NCBI GenBank assembly: GCA_900696595.1
Contig: CAADGT010000062.1
Span: 1-33,246 of the forward strand
Direction of reading: 5' to 3'
Source of the DNA: an uncultured Chloroflexota bacterium
GTDB lineage: Bacteria; Chloroflexota; Anaerolineae; Anaerolineales; Villigracilaceae
DNA length: 33,246 bases
Positions 1-8,619 of this stretch are shown here, one piece after another (positions within the stretch are counted from its first letter, which is position 1; each line of letters opens with the position of its first letter). The notes below the pieces were generated by a model, which was given only the letters and a program-made list of their open reading frames with translations, was not told the DNA's origin and searched no databases. The position numbers and the translations under genes are program-made.

Positions 1-415
1 AGGCGCGGGGAATACCATTTGGAGTTGGGGCAACCGGTGGAATGGCGAACTCTGCAACAATGCCGATAAAGACACAAAGGAAAAACTCAACCGCACTTCG
101 CCTGTTGGAATCTACCCGCAGGGCGCGCGCAGTTATGGCGCAATGGACATGATGGGGAACGTTTGGGAATGGTGCGCGGACTGGTATGATGGGGAGTTGT
201 ACCAACGCAGCAGTCCTGCGGACGAAAAACGCGCGGAAGAAACAGTGAAAGACCCGCAAGGCGCAGAGACTGGCATCCAGCGTGTAGTGCGCGGCGGCTC
301 CTGGAGCTACCTTCGAAACTTCGCGCGTTGTGCGGTTCGCAGCTGGAGCATCCCGGGCAACTTCTTCAACTACCTCGGTTGTCGAGTTGCGCTCTCCCCC
401 GATGTACGCTCTTGA
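1..415 (+). CDS. DGR target protein, FGE-sulfatase (SUMF1-like, C-type-lectin fold) domain, C-terminal part; 5' end outside window
   Basis: The open frame enters from the left edge (codons in phase with position 2) and stops at 413-415, giving about 137 residues. Typical formylglycine-generating-enzyme family motifs are visible: a GNVWEW block encoded near 155-172, the RVVRGGSW block at about 280-305, and the terminal CRVAL block near 380-394. This family has the C-type-lectin fold that DGRs commonly use as a display scaffold, with the variable residues on the ligand-binding face at the C terminus. The last third of the visible part is the variable repeat, ending 10 bases before the stop codon. 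The reverse transcriptase, Avd-like gene and template repeat lie directly downstream. The role is therefore inferred to be a diversified binding protein rather than a true sulfatase-activating enzyme. The N terminus, any signal peptide and the promoter cannot be seen. Confidence 0.93.
   Translation, partial: GAGNTIWSWGNRWNGELCNNADKDTKEKLNRTSPVGIYPQGARSYGAMDMMGNVWEWCADWYDGELYQRSSPADEKRAEETVKDPQGAETGIQRVVRGGSWSYLRNFARCAVRSWSIPGNFFNYLGCRVALSPDVRS
279..403 (+). repeat. DGR variable repeat (VR)
   Basis: These 125 bases align without gaps to 1897-2021 (constant offset 1618). Seventeen positions differ. Sixteen are A in the template copy: 306, 308, 311, 312, 320, 321, 342, 344, 348, 351, 357, 365, 366, 371, 374 and 399 (4 A to G, 9 A to T, 3 A to C). 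The only other difference is T to G at 381. In protein terms the template's Asn-rich codons become Ser, Tyr, Leu, Phe, Ser, Trp, Ser, Ile, Gly, Phe, Tyr and Leu, while the framework (GGSW, ARCAVR, RVAL) is kept. The identical 16-base block 383-398 is the likely initiation-of-mutagenic-homology side. Confidence 0.97.
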
Positions 416-503
416 ACTTCTGAATTTCTGGTTTCTGATTTCTGCCGGCGCCGCAGGCGCATAAACTGGTTTTAAAAAAATTTTTTGGATTTTCAGGTTA
501 ACC

Positions 504-1544
504 ATGGGCGAAGAATTCGATAAGTTTTGCTCGTTCATTAATTTATACAATGCCTACCGCCAGGCTCGCAAGGGCAAACGCGGCAAGGCAAGCGTGGCGG
601 CGTTTGAATTCAACCAGGAGGAGGAATTGATAAAGTTGCGCGATGAATTGCGCGGCGGCGAATGGAAGCCCGGCGCCTACTCGAACTTTTACATCCATGA
701 GCCAAAGAAACGCATGATCTCCGCCGCGCCGTTTCGAGACCGCGTTGTTCATCACGCGCTCTGCAACATCCTCGAGCCGGATTGGGAACGGCGTTTTATT
801 TTCGACACCTACGCCAACCGGAAATTCAAGGGAACGCATCAAGCCCTTCTCCGCGCCAATGAATACGCCAAAAAATTCAGATACGTCCTGCAATGCGACG
901 TGGAACAATTCTTCCCGAGCATAGACCATGAAATCTTGTTTGGGAAGATATCCGCGCATCTTGAAGACGAAGCCCTGCTGGGGATCGTAAAGTTGATCCT
1001 GGAATCGGGGGTTGGGGCGCAAACAGAAACCTATGAGATGAAATGGTTCGAAGGCGACGACCTGTTCGCCCCCGCTCGTCCGCGCGGTTTGCCGATTGGC
1101 AACCTCACTTCGCAATTTTGGGGAAACGTCTACCTTTCCTCGTTCGACCATTTTGCAAAACGCGAACTGAGGGCGGAAGGCTACATCCGCTATGTGGATG
1201 ATTTCCTGCTCTTCTCGAACGATAAAATGGTTTTGCGCGAATGGAAGGAAAAAGTCATAATACGCATGTCGAAACTAAGGCTGACCCTGCACGAACCGCA
1301 AATTTTCCCAGTTGAGACGGGCATCCCGTTTTTGGGCTTTCGCGTTTATCCCACCCACCGCAGGTTGAAGAAAAAGCGCGGCATCGCCTTTCAACGCCGT
1401 TTTCGGCGTCTCCATCAGCAATGGAGGATGCGCGAGATCGAACGCAGGAGGCTGGATGACTCCGCGCGCTCATGGGCGGCTCATGCCGCCTGGGGCGACA
1501 CCTACGGATTACGCAGGTCGGTTCTGGGCAGGTTTTTGTTGTGA
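504..1544 (+). CDS. DGR-type reverse transcriptase
   Basis: A 346-residue protein of usual DGR RT length. RT motifs in order: the first catalytic Asp at 132 in a DVEQFFPSID context; the IGNLTSQ motif at 198-204, where DGR RTs have SQ in place of the SP of group II intron and retroviral enzymes; and YVDD at 230-233 with the paired catalytic aspartates. A basic stretch (about 290-325) follows in the thumb region. No maturase or HNH domain is present, which argues against a group II intron. It would copy the TR RNA into cDNA with errors at adenines. The start at 504 has only a weak ribosome site; the 88 bases before it (416-503) hold an A/T-rich run and no convincing target hairpin. The stop overlaps the next start (TGATG), so RT and Avd are probably translationally coupled. 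Confidence 0.96.
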   Translation: MGEEFDKFCSFINLYNAYRQARKGKRGKASVAAFEFNQEEELIKLRDELRGGEWKPGAYSNFYIHEPKKRMISAAPFRDRVVHHALCNILEPDWERRFIFDTYANRKFKGTHQALLRANEYAKKFRYVLQCDVEQFFPSIDHEILFGKISAHLEDEALLGIVKLILESGVGAQTETYEMKWFEGDDLFAPARPRGLPIGNLTSQFWGNVYLSSFDHFAKRELRAEGYIRYVDDFLLFSNDKMVLREWKEKVIIRMSKLRLTLHEPQIFPVETGIPFLGFRVYPTHRRLKKKRGIAFQRRFRRLHQQWRMREIERRRLDDSARSWAAHAAWGDTYGLRRSVLGRFLL

Positions 1545-1879
1545 TGAAAGAATCGCCGATATTTTCAAAAACGTACGATCTCGTTTTGTGGTTGTTGCCG
1601 CAATCTACAAAATTTCCACGCGCTCATCGCTTTGGGCTCGGCGAACGAATCATTCGACAAACGCTCGATTTTCAGGAAACCCTGCTGAAAGCCGGGCTTT
1701 CAAAGCGTGATAGAAGCGCCAATCTTGACGAGGCGGATGTTCAACTGGCATTGTTGCGCCAAAACCTTCGTCTCTGCAAGGATTTGGAGTTGATCAAAAT
1801 GAATCAGTATGAGCATGTTTCCACGATGCTGGCTGAAATCGGGAGATTGCTGGGAGGATGGAAAAAATCGAATACCTAA
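1544..1879 (+). CDS. avd: Avd-like DGR accessory protein (four-helix bundle, S23-related family)
   Basis: A 111-residue product starting at the ATG that overlaps the RT stop by one base; a longer in-frame start at 1472 lies inside the RT gene and is less likely. The sequence is helical and rich in charged residues and Leu, with the F-x-K-x-Y-D-L-x-x-W-L-L opening, a FGLGERI block near residue 35 and an LRLCKDLELI block near residue 83, all typical of the bacterial accessory variability determinant family. In Bordetella phage BPP-1 Avd forms a pentamer, binds the RT and nucleic acid and is required for cDNA synthesis. The position between RT and TR supports the call. The assignment rests on family resemblance and context, not on an alignment I could run. 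Confidence 0.88.
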   Translation: MKESPIFSKTYDLVLWLLPQSTKFPRAHRFGLGERIIRQTLDFQETLLKAGLSKRDRSANLDEADVQLALLRQNLRLCKDLELIKMNQYEHVSTMLAEIGRLLGGWKKSNT

Positions 1880-1896
1880 ACGGGACAAGCCATGAG

Positions 1897-2021
1897 AGCG
1901 TGTAGTGCGCGGCGGCTCCTGGAACAACAATCGAAACAACGCGCGTTGTGCGGTTCGCAACAGGAACAACCCGGACAACTTCAACAACAACATCGGTTTT
2001 CGAGTTGCGCTCTCCCACGAT
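1897..2021 (+). repeat. DGR template repeat (TR)
   Basis: The non-coding donor copy starts 17 bases after the Avd stop. It contains 33 adenines, mostly in AAC trinucleotides in the same phase as the target reading frame, so mutagenesis can change Asn codons widely without making stops. Sixteen of these adenines are replaced in the VR at 279-403. The order VR, RT, avd, TR differs from the BPP-1 order (VR, avd, TR, RT). The TR is probably transcribed with the upstream genes. Confidence 0.97.
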
Positions 2022-2046
2022 ATTTTTCTCTGCCAGAAGCGCCGAA

Positions 2047-2162
2047 CCGTCCACGGACGGCGGTCGAGGCAAAACATCGGCTGGCTTGCTCCCGGCTCGA
2101 AGCCCTGTGCTTTGGGCAAATACACAACCTGCCCGTTTCCTGGGTTCGTCCCTGAAACGGGC
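2047..2162 (+). terminator. Hairpins after the template repeat; possible end of DGR transcript
   Basis: Two dyads follow the TR. One is a compact 6-bp palindrome at 2047-2060. The other has a 9-bp perfect stem, 2131-2139 with 2154-2162, and a 14-base loop, followed by an AATTTCTT stretch. This could be a weak intrinsic terminator separating the DGR from valS, or TR-RNA structure needed for priming. The T-run is imperfect. Confidence 0.45.
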
Positions 2163-2168
2163 AATTTC

Positions 2169-2197
2169 TTGACTCTACCCCCCTCCCCGTATATAAT
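2169..2197 (+). promoter_or_regulatory. Sigma-70-type promoter of the valS T-box leader
   Basis: TTGACT at 2169-2174 and TATAAT at 2192-2197 are separated by 17 bases. The predicted start, near 2204, falls exactly at the first strand of T-box stem I (2205). Confidence 0.85.
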
Positions 2198-2204
2198 CCC
2201 AACC

Positions 2205-2456
2205 ATTCAGAAGTAGTACGCGCAAGGCTCCCTGATAGAGAAGGATGCGCTCGGTGGAAGCATCCGCAGGCAAACAGCGCCGAAGTCGTCTGAATTATCT
2301 GCTGAAGAAAATTGGCAATTACCAATCACCATTTACCAATTACTAGACCAGCACGGGATCGCCCGTTACAGCGAAGACCGATGATCATCGGTTACCGAGC
2401 GCATCGTCCTGAACGAAGTTGAAGGATGATGAACCGAGGTGGTACCGCGGAGCCAG
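2205..2456 (+). promoter_or_regulatory. T-box riboswitch, valine-specific
   Basis: Stem I closes with a perfect 7-bp helix, 2205-2211 with 2289-2295. The 5' side of the specifier loop has AGTA at 2214-2217 and the 3' side has GAA followed by GTC at 2285-2287, a valine codon that would pair with tRNA-Val(GAC). An apical hairpin with GGATGC/GCATCC arms follows the AG-rich bulge. The conserved T-box sequence at 2431-2450 contains the AGGTGGTACCGCGG core; its TGGT would pair with an ACCA acceptor end. Uncharged tRNA-Val should stabilise the antiterminator and turn on the valS gene downstream. The specifier is read by position and fits the downstream gene. Confidence 0.92.
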
Positions 2457-2496
2457 ACGCTTCGTCCTCATGAAGGATGGAGCGTTTTTGTTTTTA
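2457..2496 (+). terminator. T-box-controlled intrinsic terminator
   Basis: A 12-bp stem with some G-U pairs (2457-2468 with 2474-2485), loop CATGA, followed by two runs of T to 2496. It immediately follows the T-box sequence, as expected for transcription attenuation. Confidence 0.88.
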
Positions 2497-2502
2497 AGAG
2501 CA

Positions 2503-2642
2503 TAGAGAATAGAGAATAGTGAATAGAGAATAGAGAATAGAGAATAGAGAATAGAGAATAGTGAGTAGTGAATAGTGAATAGTGAATAGTGAATAGTGAG
2601 TAGTGAATAGAGAATAGTGAATAGTGAATAGTGAATAGTGAG
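2503..2642 (+). repeat. 7-bp tandem repeat array, 20 units, in the valS leader
   Basis: Exactly 140 bases made of twenty heptamers of the form TAG(A/T)GA(A/G) in unbroken register. Early units are mostly TAGAGAA and later ones mostly TAGTGAA. It lies between the T-box terminator and the valS ribosome site, so it is part of the 5' untranslated region. Flanking bases up to 2700 carry degenerate, partly reverse-oriented copies (TCTCTAAT, TCTAATCTCT). Confidence 0.97.
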
Positions 2643-2717
2643 TGATTAGGAGCAAGTGGAGAGTGAGCAACTACTCTCTAATATCCATTTTCTAATCTCT
2701 AGCAACAAGGAGCAAGA

Positions 2718-5438
<2,721 letters not shown>

Positions 5439-5452
5439 CTTCATGGCTTGAA

Positions 5453-5481
5453 TTGACAGGCGAAATATGGCTGGCTATAAT
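5453..5481 (+). promoter_or_regulatory. Consensus sigma-70-type promoter for the ribXY leader
   Basis: TTGACA at 5453-5458 and TATAAT at 5476-5481 with a 17-base spacer: a perfect consensus, 20 bases before the FMN aptamer. Confidence 0.9.
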
Positions 5482-5500
5482 GAAAACGACAATTCAAATA

Positions 5501-5638
5501 ACCTTCGGGGCAGGGTGCAATTCCCGATCGGTGGTACAGCCCACGAGCCTGTTTAGGTACATCGCTTTCCTCATTGGGAAACGGGCATGATCCGGCGCAA
5601 CTCCGGAGCCGACAGTAAAAGTCTGGATAGAAGAAGGT
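5501..5638 (+). promoter_or_regulatory. FMN riboswitch (RFN element)
   Basis: All conserved blocks of the RFN aptamer are present in order. P1 is formed by ACCTTC (5501-5506) with GAAGGT (5633-5638). Between them are the GGGGCAGGGTGCAATTCCCG block, GGTGGTACAGCCCACGAGC, GATCCGG-CTCCGG, GCCGACAGT and AAAGTCTGGAT. FMN binding should favour the terminator at 5675-5709 and shut off the riboflavin uptake genes downstream. Confidence 0.97.
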
Positions 5639-5674
5639 ATCGCACAAGCCTGAATGGGATTGTGTAGATTCGCG

Positions 5675-5709
5675 CCCCGGAAACGCTCGCTGTTTTCGGG
5701 GTTTTGTTT
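5675..5709 (+). terminator. Intrinsic terminator of the FMN riboswitch
   Basis: A 10-bp stem with one G-U pair (5675-5684 with 5692-5701), a 7-base loop, then TTTTGTTT. It sits 36 bases after the aptamer, as expected for the expression platform. Confidence 0.9.
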
Positions 5710-5754
5710 CTGCGGATTTACCCGCCTCATTCCCGGACTTGAGCCTGATTCTGC

Positions 5755-5786
5755 GCCCCGGTTTTTTTTCCACGCCGGGGCTTTTT
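5755..5786 (+). terminator. Second terminator-like hairpin upstream of ribX
   Basis: A 7-bp perfect stem, GCCCCGG (5755-5761) with CCGGGGC (5775-5781), a loop that itself contains eight T, then five T. It may reinforce termination or be a separate palindromic element. Confidence 0.6.
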
Positions 5787-5791
5787 GCGCC

Positions 5792-5935
5792 TCGTACTGC
5801 AAAGTTCACTTTGCGAAAGCGGACAAGGTGAACCTTGTCGTACTGCAAAGTTCACTTTGCGAAAGCGGACAAGGCGAACCTTGTCGTACTGCAAAGTTCA
5901 CTTTGCGAAAGCGGACAAGGTGAACCTTGTCGTAC
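5792..5935 (+). repeat. 46-bp tandem repeat, three copies plus 6 bases
   Basis: Units 5792-5837, 5838-5883 and 5884-5929 are identical except for one T/C change in the middle unit, followed by a partial TCGTAC. Each unit holds two dyads: GCAAAG-TTCA-CTTTGC and ACAAGG-TGAA-CCTTGT. It separates the riboswitch terminator from ribX. Copies abut without spacers, so it is not CRISPR. Confidence 0.97.
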
Positions 5936-5946
5936 AGAAACCATTC

Positions 5947-6711
5947 ATGAAACCCAAAATCATTCCCATCCTCGCCCGCTGGCTTTCGCTTGCGTCCATC
6001 CTGCTGGCGATTCCGCTCTGGGCGCTGATCGCCCGCCTCAGCGGATTGCCAAAATTCATCCTGCCCGCCCCCGCCGACGTGTGGGCGCGCTTCCTCGAAA
6101 CCCTCGGCGACGGCAGCCTGCTCCACCACACCGGCATTACGCTCGTCGAAGTATTGCTCGGCTTATGGGCCGGAACCCTGTTCGCAACGATTGTCGGATA
6201 CATGCTCGCCAAATCGCGCGCGCTGGAGAAAATCCTATCGCCCTACCTTGTCGCCAGTCAGGCGGTTCCCATCGTGGCCATTGCGCCTTTGCTCGTCATC
6301 TGGCTGGGAGACGGGATTCTATCCAAAGTCGTCATCTGCGCGTTGATCGTGTTCTTTCCGGTGCTGGTCAACACCATCGTCGGCGTGCGGGCGGTCTCCG
6401 CGTCGCTTTACGACCTGATGAATTCCCTCCGCGCCACACGCTGGCAGATTCTATGGAAACTCGAACTGCCCGCCTCCCTGCCTATTTTGCTCGGCGGGTT
6501 GCGCATCGGCGCGACGCTCTCGGTCATCGGCGCCATCGTCGGCGAACTGGTGGATGCGGAACAGGGGCTGGGCTTTTTACTGCAACTCGGCGACTTTCAA
6601 TACGACACCTCCATGGTGTTCGTGGCGGTGTTTATGCTGGTGGCGCTGGCGTTGTCGCTGTATGGCGCGGTGACGCTGCTGGAAAGAAGATTTTTGAAGC
6701 GGCAGAAGTAA
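5947..6711 (+). CDS. ribX: Riboflavin ABC transporter permease RibX (SsuC/ThiX-like)
   Basis: A 254-residue inner-membrane permease with about six hydrophobic segments: an N-terminal one at about 12-34, then the BPD_transp_1 core with an EAA-like loop around residues 165-190. I start it at the ATG at 5947; a longer frame from 5785 would translate the 46-bp repeats, which is unlikely. No good ribosome site is visible. The family also includes nitrate, sulfonate and thiamine-precursor permeases. The riboflavin assignment comes from the FMN riboswitch and the downstream NMT1/THI5-like binding protein: this RibX/RibY arrangement is known from Chloroflexota. No ATPase gene lies in the cluster, so an ATPase from elsewhere would be needed. 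Confidence 0.88.
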   Translation: MKPKIIPILARWLSLASILLAIPLWALIARLSGLPKFILPAPADVWARFLETLGDGSLLHHTGITLVEVLLGLWAGTLFATIVGYMLAKSRALEKILSPYLVASQAVPIVAIAPLLVIWLGDGILSKVVICALIVFFPVLVNTIVGVRAVSASLYDLMNSLRATRWQILWKLELPASLPILLGGLRIGATLSVIGAIVGELVDAEQGLGFLLQLGDFQYDTSMVFVAVFMLVALALSLYGAVTLLERRFLKRQK

Positions 6712-6716
6712 TAATT

Positions 6717-6815
6717 CGTCATTGCGAGGAGCGTTCTTGCTCTTCGCGACGAAGCAATCTAAGAAACAGCAAACGAGATTGCTTCGTCGTCGCTCCGCTC
6801 CTCCTCGCAATGACG
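6717..6815. repeat. Inverted-repeat element between ribX and ribY
   Basis: Outer arms starting CGTCATTGCGAGGAG (6717-6731) match the reverse complement ending at 6815 with small gaps, and inner 13-base arms (6748-6760 with 6776-6788) are perfect. It is a long imperfect hairpin about 99 bases in length, like miniature inverted-repeat or REP-type elements. It fills nearly the whole intergenic space inside the operon. Confidence 0.88.
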
Positions 6816-6840
6816 GAATGAATTCAAAGGAGACTCCGTA

Positions 6841-7818
6841 ATGAAGAAAGTAGTTTTACTCACGCTTGGGCTGGCGATCAGCCTGATGGGGTGTATCAGC
6901 ATCCGCCCCGCAAATGAAGCGGGCGAAATTCGCAGGATCAAACTGCCAATGGGCTACATCCCCAATATTCAATACGCGCCGTTCTATGTCGCGGTGGATC
7001 AGGGCTATTTTGCCGAAGAGGGCATCGAGATCGAGTTCGATTATTCGTTCGAGACCGACGGCGTGGCGCTGACCGGCGCGGGCGAAATTTCGTTTGCGGT
7101 GGCTTCGGGCGAGCAGGTTTTGCTGGCGCGTTCGCAGGGTTTGCCGGTCGTGTATGTGTTTGCCTGGTATCAACAATTCCCGATCTCGGTGGTCTCCAGG
7201 GCAGTGTTGGGAATCGCATCGCCCGCCGACCTGCGCGGTAAAACGGTTGGACTGCCCGGTCCCTTCGGCGCGAATTACATCGGGCTGGAGGCGCTGTTGT
7301 TCGAGGGCGGCGTGGAGGCTTCCGAAGTGAAACTGGATACGCTCGGATTCAATCAGGTTGAATCGTTTGTGGCGGGAAAAAGCGATATTGTGGTGGGTTA
7401 CGCCGCAAACGAACCCATTGTCCTGCGCGCGCAAGGGCTGGATGTGACCGAACTGCGCGTTTCGGATTACGTTCAACTGGTGGCGAACGGGCTTGTTTCC
7501 AACGAGGCGACGATTGCGAACGAGCCGGAGTTGATTCGCGGCATGGCGCGCGCGCTGGCTCGCGGCATTGAATTTACCATCGCCAACCCCGACGAGGCGT
7601 ATAACGTCAGTTTAAAATTTGTAGAGAACCTGAAAGACCAGGACAAGGAATTGCAGATGCAGGTCTTGAACACCTCCATAGAGTTTTGGAAGGCGGAGCG
7701 CATCGGTTACTCCGACCCGCAGGGATGGGAGAATATGAGCGCCGTGATGGCGAAGATGGGCATGATCCCCGCGCCGGAGGATTTGAGCAAGGCGTTCACG
7801 AACGAGTTTGCGCCGTAA
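6841..7818 (+). CDS. ribY: Riboflavin ABC transporter substrate-binding lipoprotein RibY (NMT1/THI5-like)
   Basis: A 325-residue exported binding protein. A lipoprotein signal peptide ends in LMGC with Cys18 as the lipidated residue. The NMT1/THI5-like periplasmic-binding domain follows, with recognisable blocks: GYIPNIQYAPFYVA near residue 38, DQGYFAEEGIE near 53, and a LRGKTVGLPGPFG block near 130. AAGGAG lies 9 bases before the ATG. Other members bind thiamine precursors, nitrate or sulfonates; the FMN riboswitch upstream of ribX points to riboflavin. The 99-bp hairpin element between ribX and ribY may reduce or change the ratio of the two messages. Confidence 0.88.
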   Translation: MKKVVLLTLGLAISLMGCISIRPANEAGEIRRIKLPMGYIPNIQYAPFYVAVDQGYFAEEGIEIEFDYSFETDGVALTGAGEISFAVASGEQVLLARSQGLPVVYVFAWYQQFPISVVSRAVLGIASPADLRGKTVGLPGPFGANYIGLEALLFEGGVEASEVKLDTLGFNQVESFVAGKSDIVVGYAANEPIVLRAQGLDVTELRVSDYVQLVANGLVSNEATIANEPELIRGMARALARGIEFTIANPDEAYNVSLKFVENLKDQDKELQMQVLNTSIEFWKAERIGYSDPQGWENMSAVMAKMGMIPAPEDLSKAFTNEFAP

Positions 7819-7824
7819 TTTGTT

Positions 7825-7885
7825 GCAGGGGCGGCCTTTCGTTTGCGGTATGAGGCTGTGTTTGATCCTGACGGGCCGCCCCTGC
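7825..7885. repeat. Inverted repeat between ribY and nth
   Basis: Perfect 12-base arms, GCAGGGGCGGCC (7825-7836) and its complement at 7874-7885, around a 37-base loop. It may act as a terminator-like hairpin for ribY, although no T-run follows. Confidence 0.8.
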
Positions 7886-7899
7886 GGTTACAATTCATT

Positions 7900-8568
7900 A
7901 TGATGACCAACCTCAACTCGCTTGCTCTTCAAATCCACCAGGCTCTTCTCAAAGCCTTTGGCGAACCGATCTGGCGCAATCCCCTGCCTGCGATTGACGA
8001 ACTGGTTTCGACCATCCTTTCGCAGAATACCAACGACGTGAATCGCGACCGCGCCTTTCATGCCTTGCGCGCAAAATTTCCCACATGGGAATCTGTCCGC
8101 GACGCGGAGGAGCGCGAAGTTGTGGAAGCCATCCGTCCAGCCGGGCTGGCGAATCAGAAGGGACCGCGCATTCGGCAGGTGTTGAAGGAAATTACGCAGG
8201 AACGCGGTTCGCTCGACTTGCAATTTCTGTCCGATATGCCGCTGGAGGAGGCTCGCGCCTGGTTGACAAAATTCAATGGGGTGGGACCGAAGACGGCCGC
8301 CATCGTCCTGTGCTTCGCGCTTGGGCGTCCCGCCTTCCCGGTGGATACGCACGTTTATCGCGTCACGGGCCGCATCGGCTTGCGCCCCGAAAAGATGACC
8401 GTCGAGCAGGCGCATCCGCATCTTGAAGCGGTCTTCCCGCCGGAGACGTATTACGCCGCGCACCTGAACATCATCCGCCTGGGGCGCGAGGTGTGCCACG
8501 CAAGAAAACCGTTGTGCCCCAAATGCCCGGTCAGGGAATTATGCGGATATAAGGATAAGACGGGTTAA
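7900..8568 (+). CDS. nth: Endonuclease III (DNA glycosylase/AP lyase)
   Basis: A 222-residue base-excision-repair enzyme that removes oxidised pyrimidines and nicks abasic sites. The helix-hairpin-helix is at about 125-135 (FNGVGPKTA) with catalytic Lys131, and the catalytic Asp149 is in the VDTHV motif. The C-terminal 4Fe-4S loop has the standard C-x6-C-x2-C-x5-C spacing (Cys199, 206, 209, 215). All key residues are present. The start is the ATG at 7900 or the one directly after it at 7903; the upstream extension to 7843 runs through the inverted repeat and is rejected. A TACAAT hexamer (7889-7894) is only 5 bases from the ATG, and no ribosome site is visible. Confidence 0.95.
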   Translation: MMTNLNSLALQIHQALLKAFGEPIWRNPLPAIDELVSTILSQNTNDVNRDRAFHALRAKFPTWESVRDAEEREVVEAIRPAGLANQKGPRIRQVLKEITQERGSLDLQFLSDMPLEEARAWLTKFNGVGPKTAAIVLCFALGRPAFPVDTHVYRVTGRIGLRPEKMTVEQAHPHLEAVFPPETYYAAHLNIIRLGREVCHARKPLCPKCPVRELCGYKDKTG

Positions 8569-8580
8569 TGTAAACCCGTC
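8559..8580. terminator. Hairpin between convergent nth and gltD-like gene
   Basis: Perfect 8-bp stem (8559-8566 with 8573-8580) overlapping the nth stop codon. No strong T-run follows on the plus strand. It lies where two transcripts converge. Confidence 0.5.
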
Positions 8581-8619
8581 GGGAAACTGTATTCGGCGAA
8601 AGCGTCGTCTCCCCGCCCT

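Noticed and set aside
543..1151. Long minus-strand open frame opposite the RT gene
   Set aside because: It is a shadow of the RT coding strand; it has no start signal or recognisable domain.
504..1544. Group II intron maturase or retron RT
   Set aside because: No maturase or HNH domain, no intron RNA domain V sequence seen, DGR-type SQ motif, and a matching VR/TR pair with adenine bias is present.
1905..2216. Protein gene reading through the template repeat (Asn-rich product)
   Set aside because: The Asn-rich frame is simply the TR read in the target's phase; there is no ribosome site, and downstream residues match nothing.
2503..2642. CRISPR or iteron origin
   Set aside because: Units are 7 bp without spacers, no replication-initiator gene is near, and related units sit inside valS.
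5792..5935. CRISPR array
   Set aside because: The three 46-bp units are contiguous with no spacers and no cas genes are near.
5785..5946. N-terminal extension of RibX
   Set aside because: The extension would be translated from the 46-bp repeats and gives a repetitive non-membrane peptide; ATG 5947 gives the normal N terminus.
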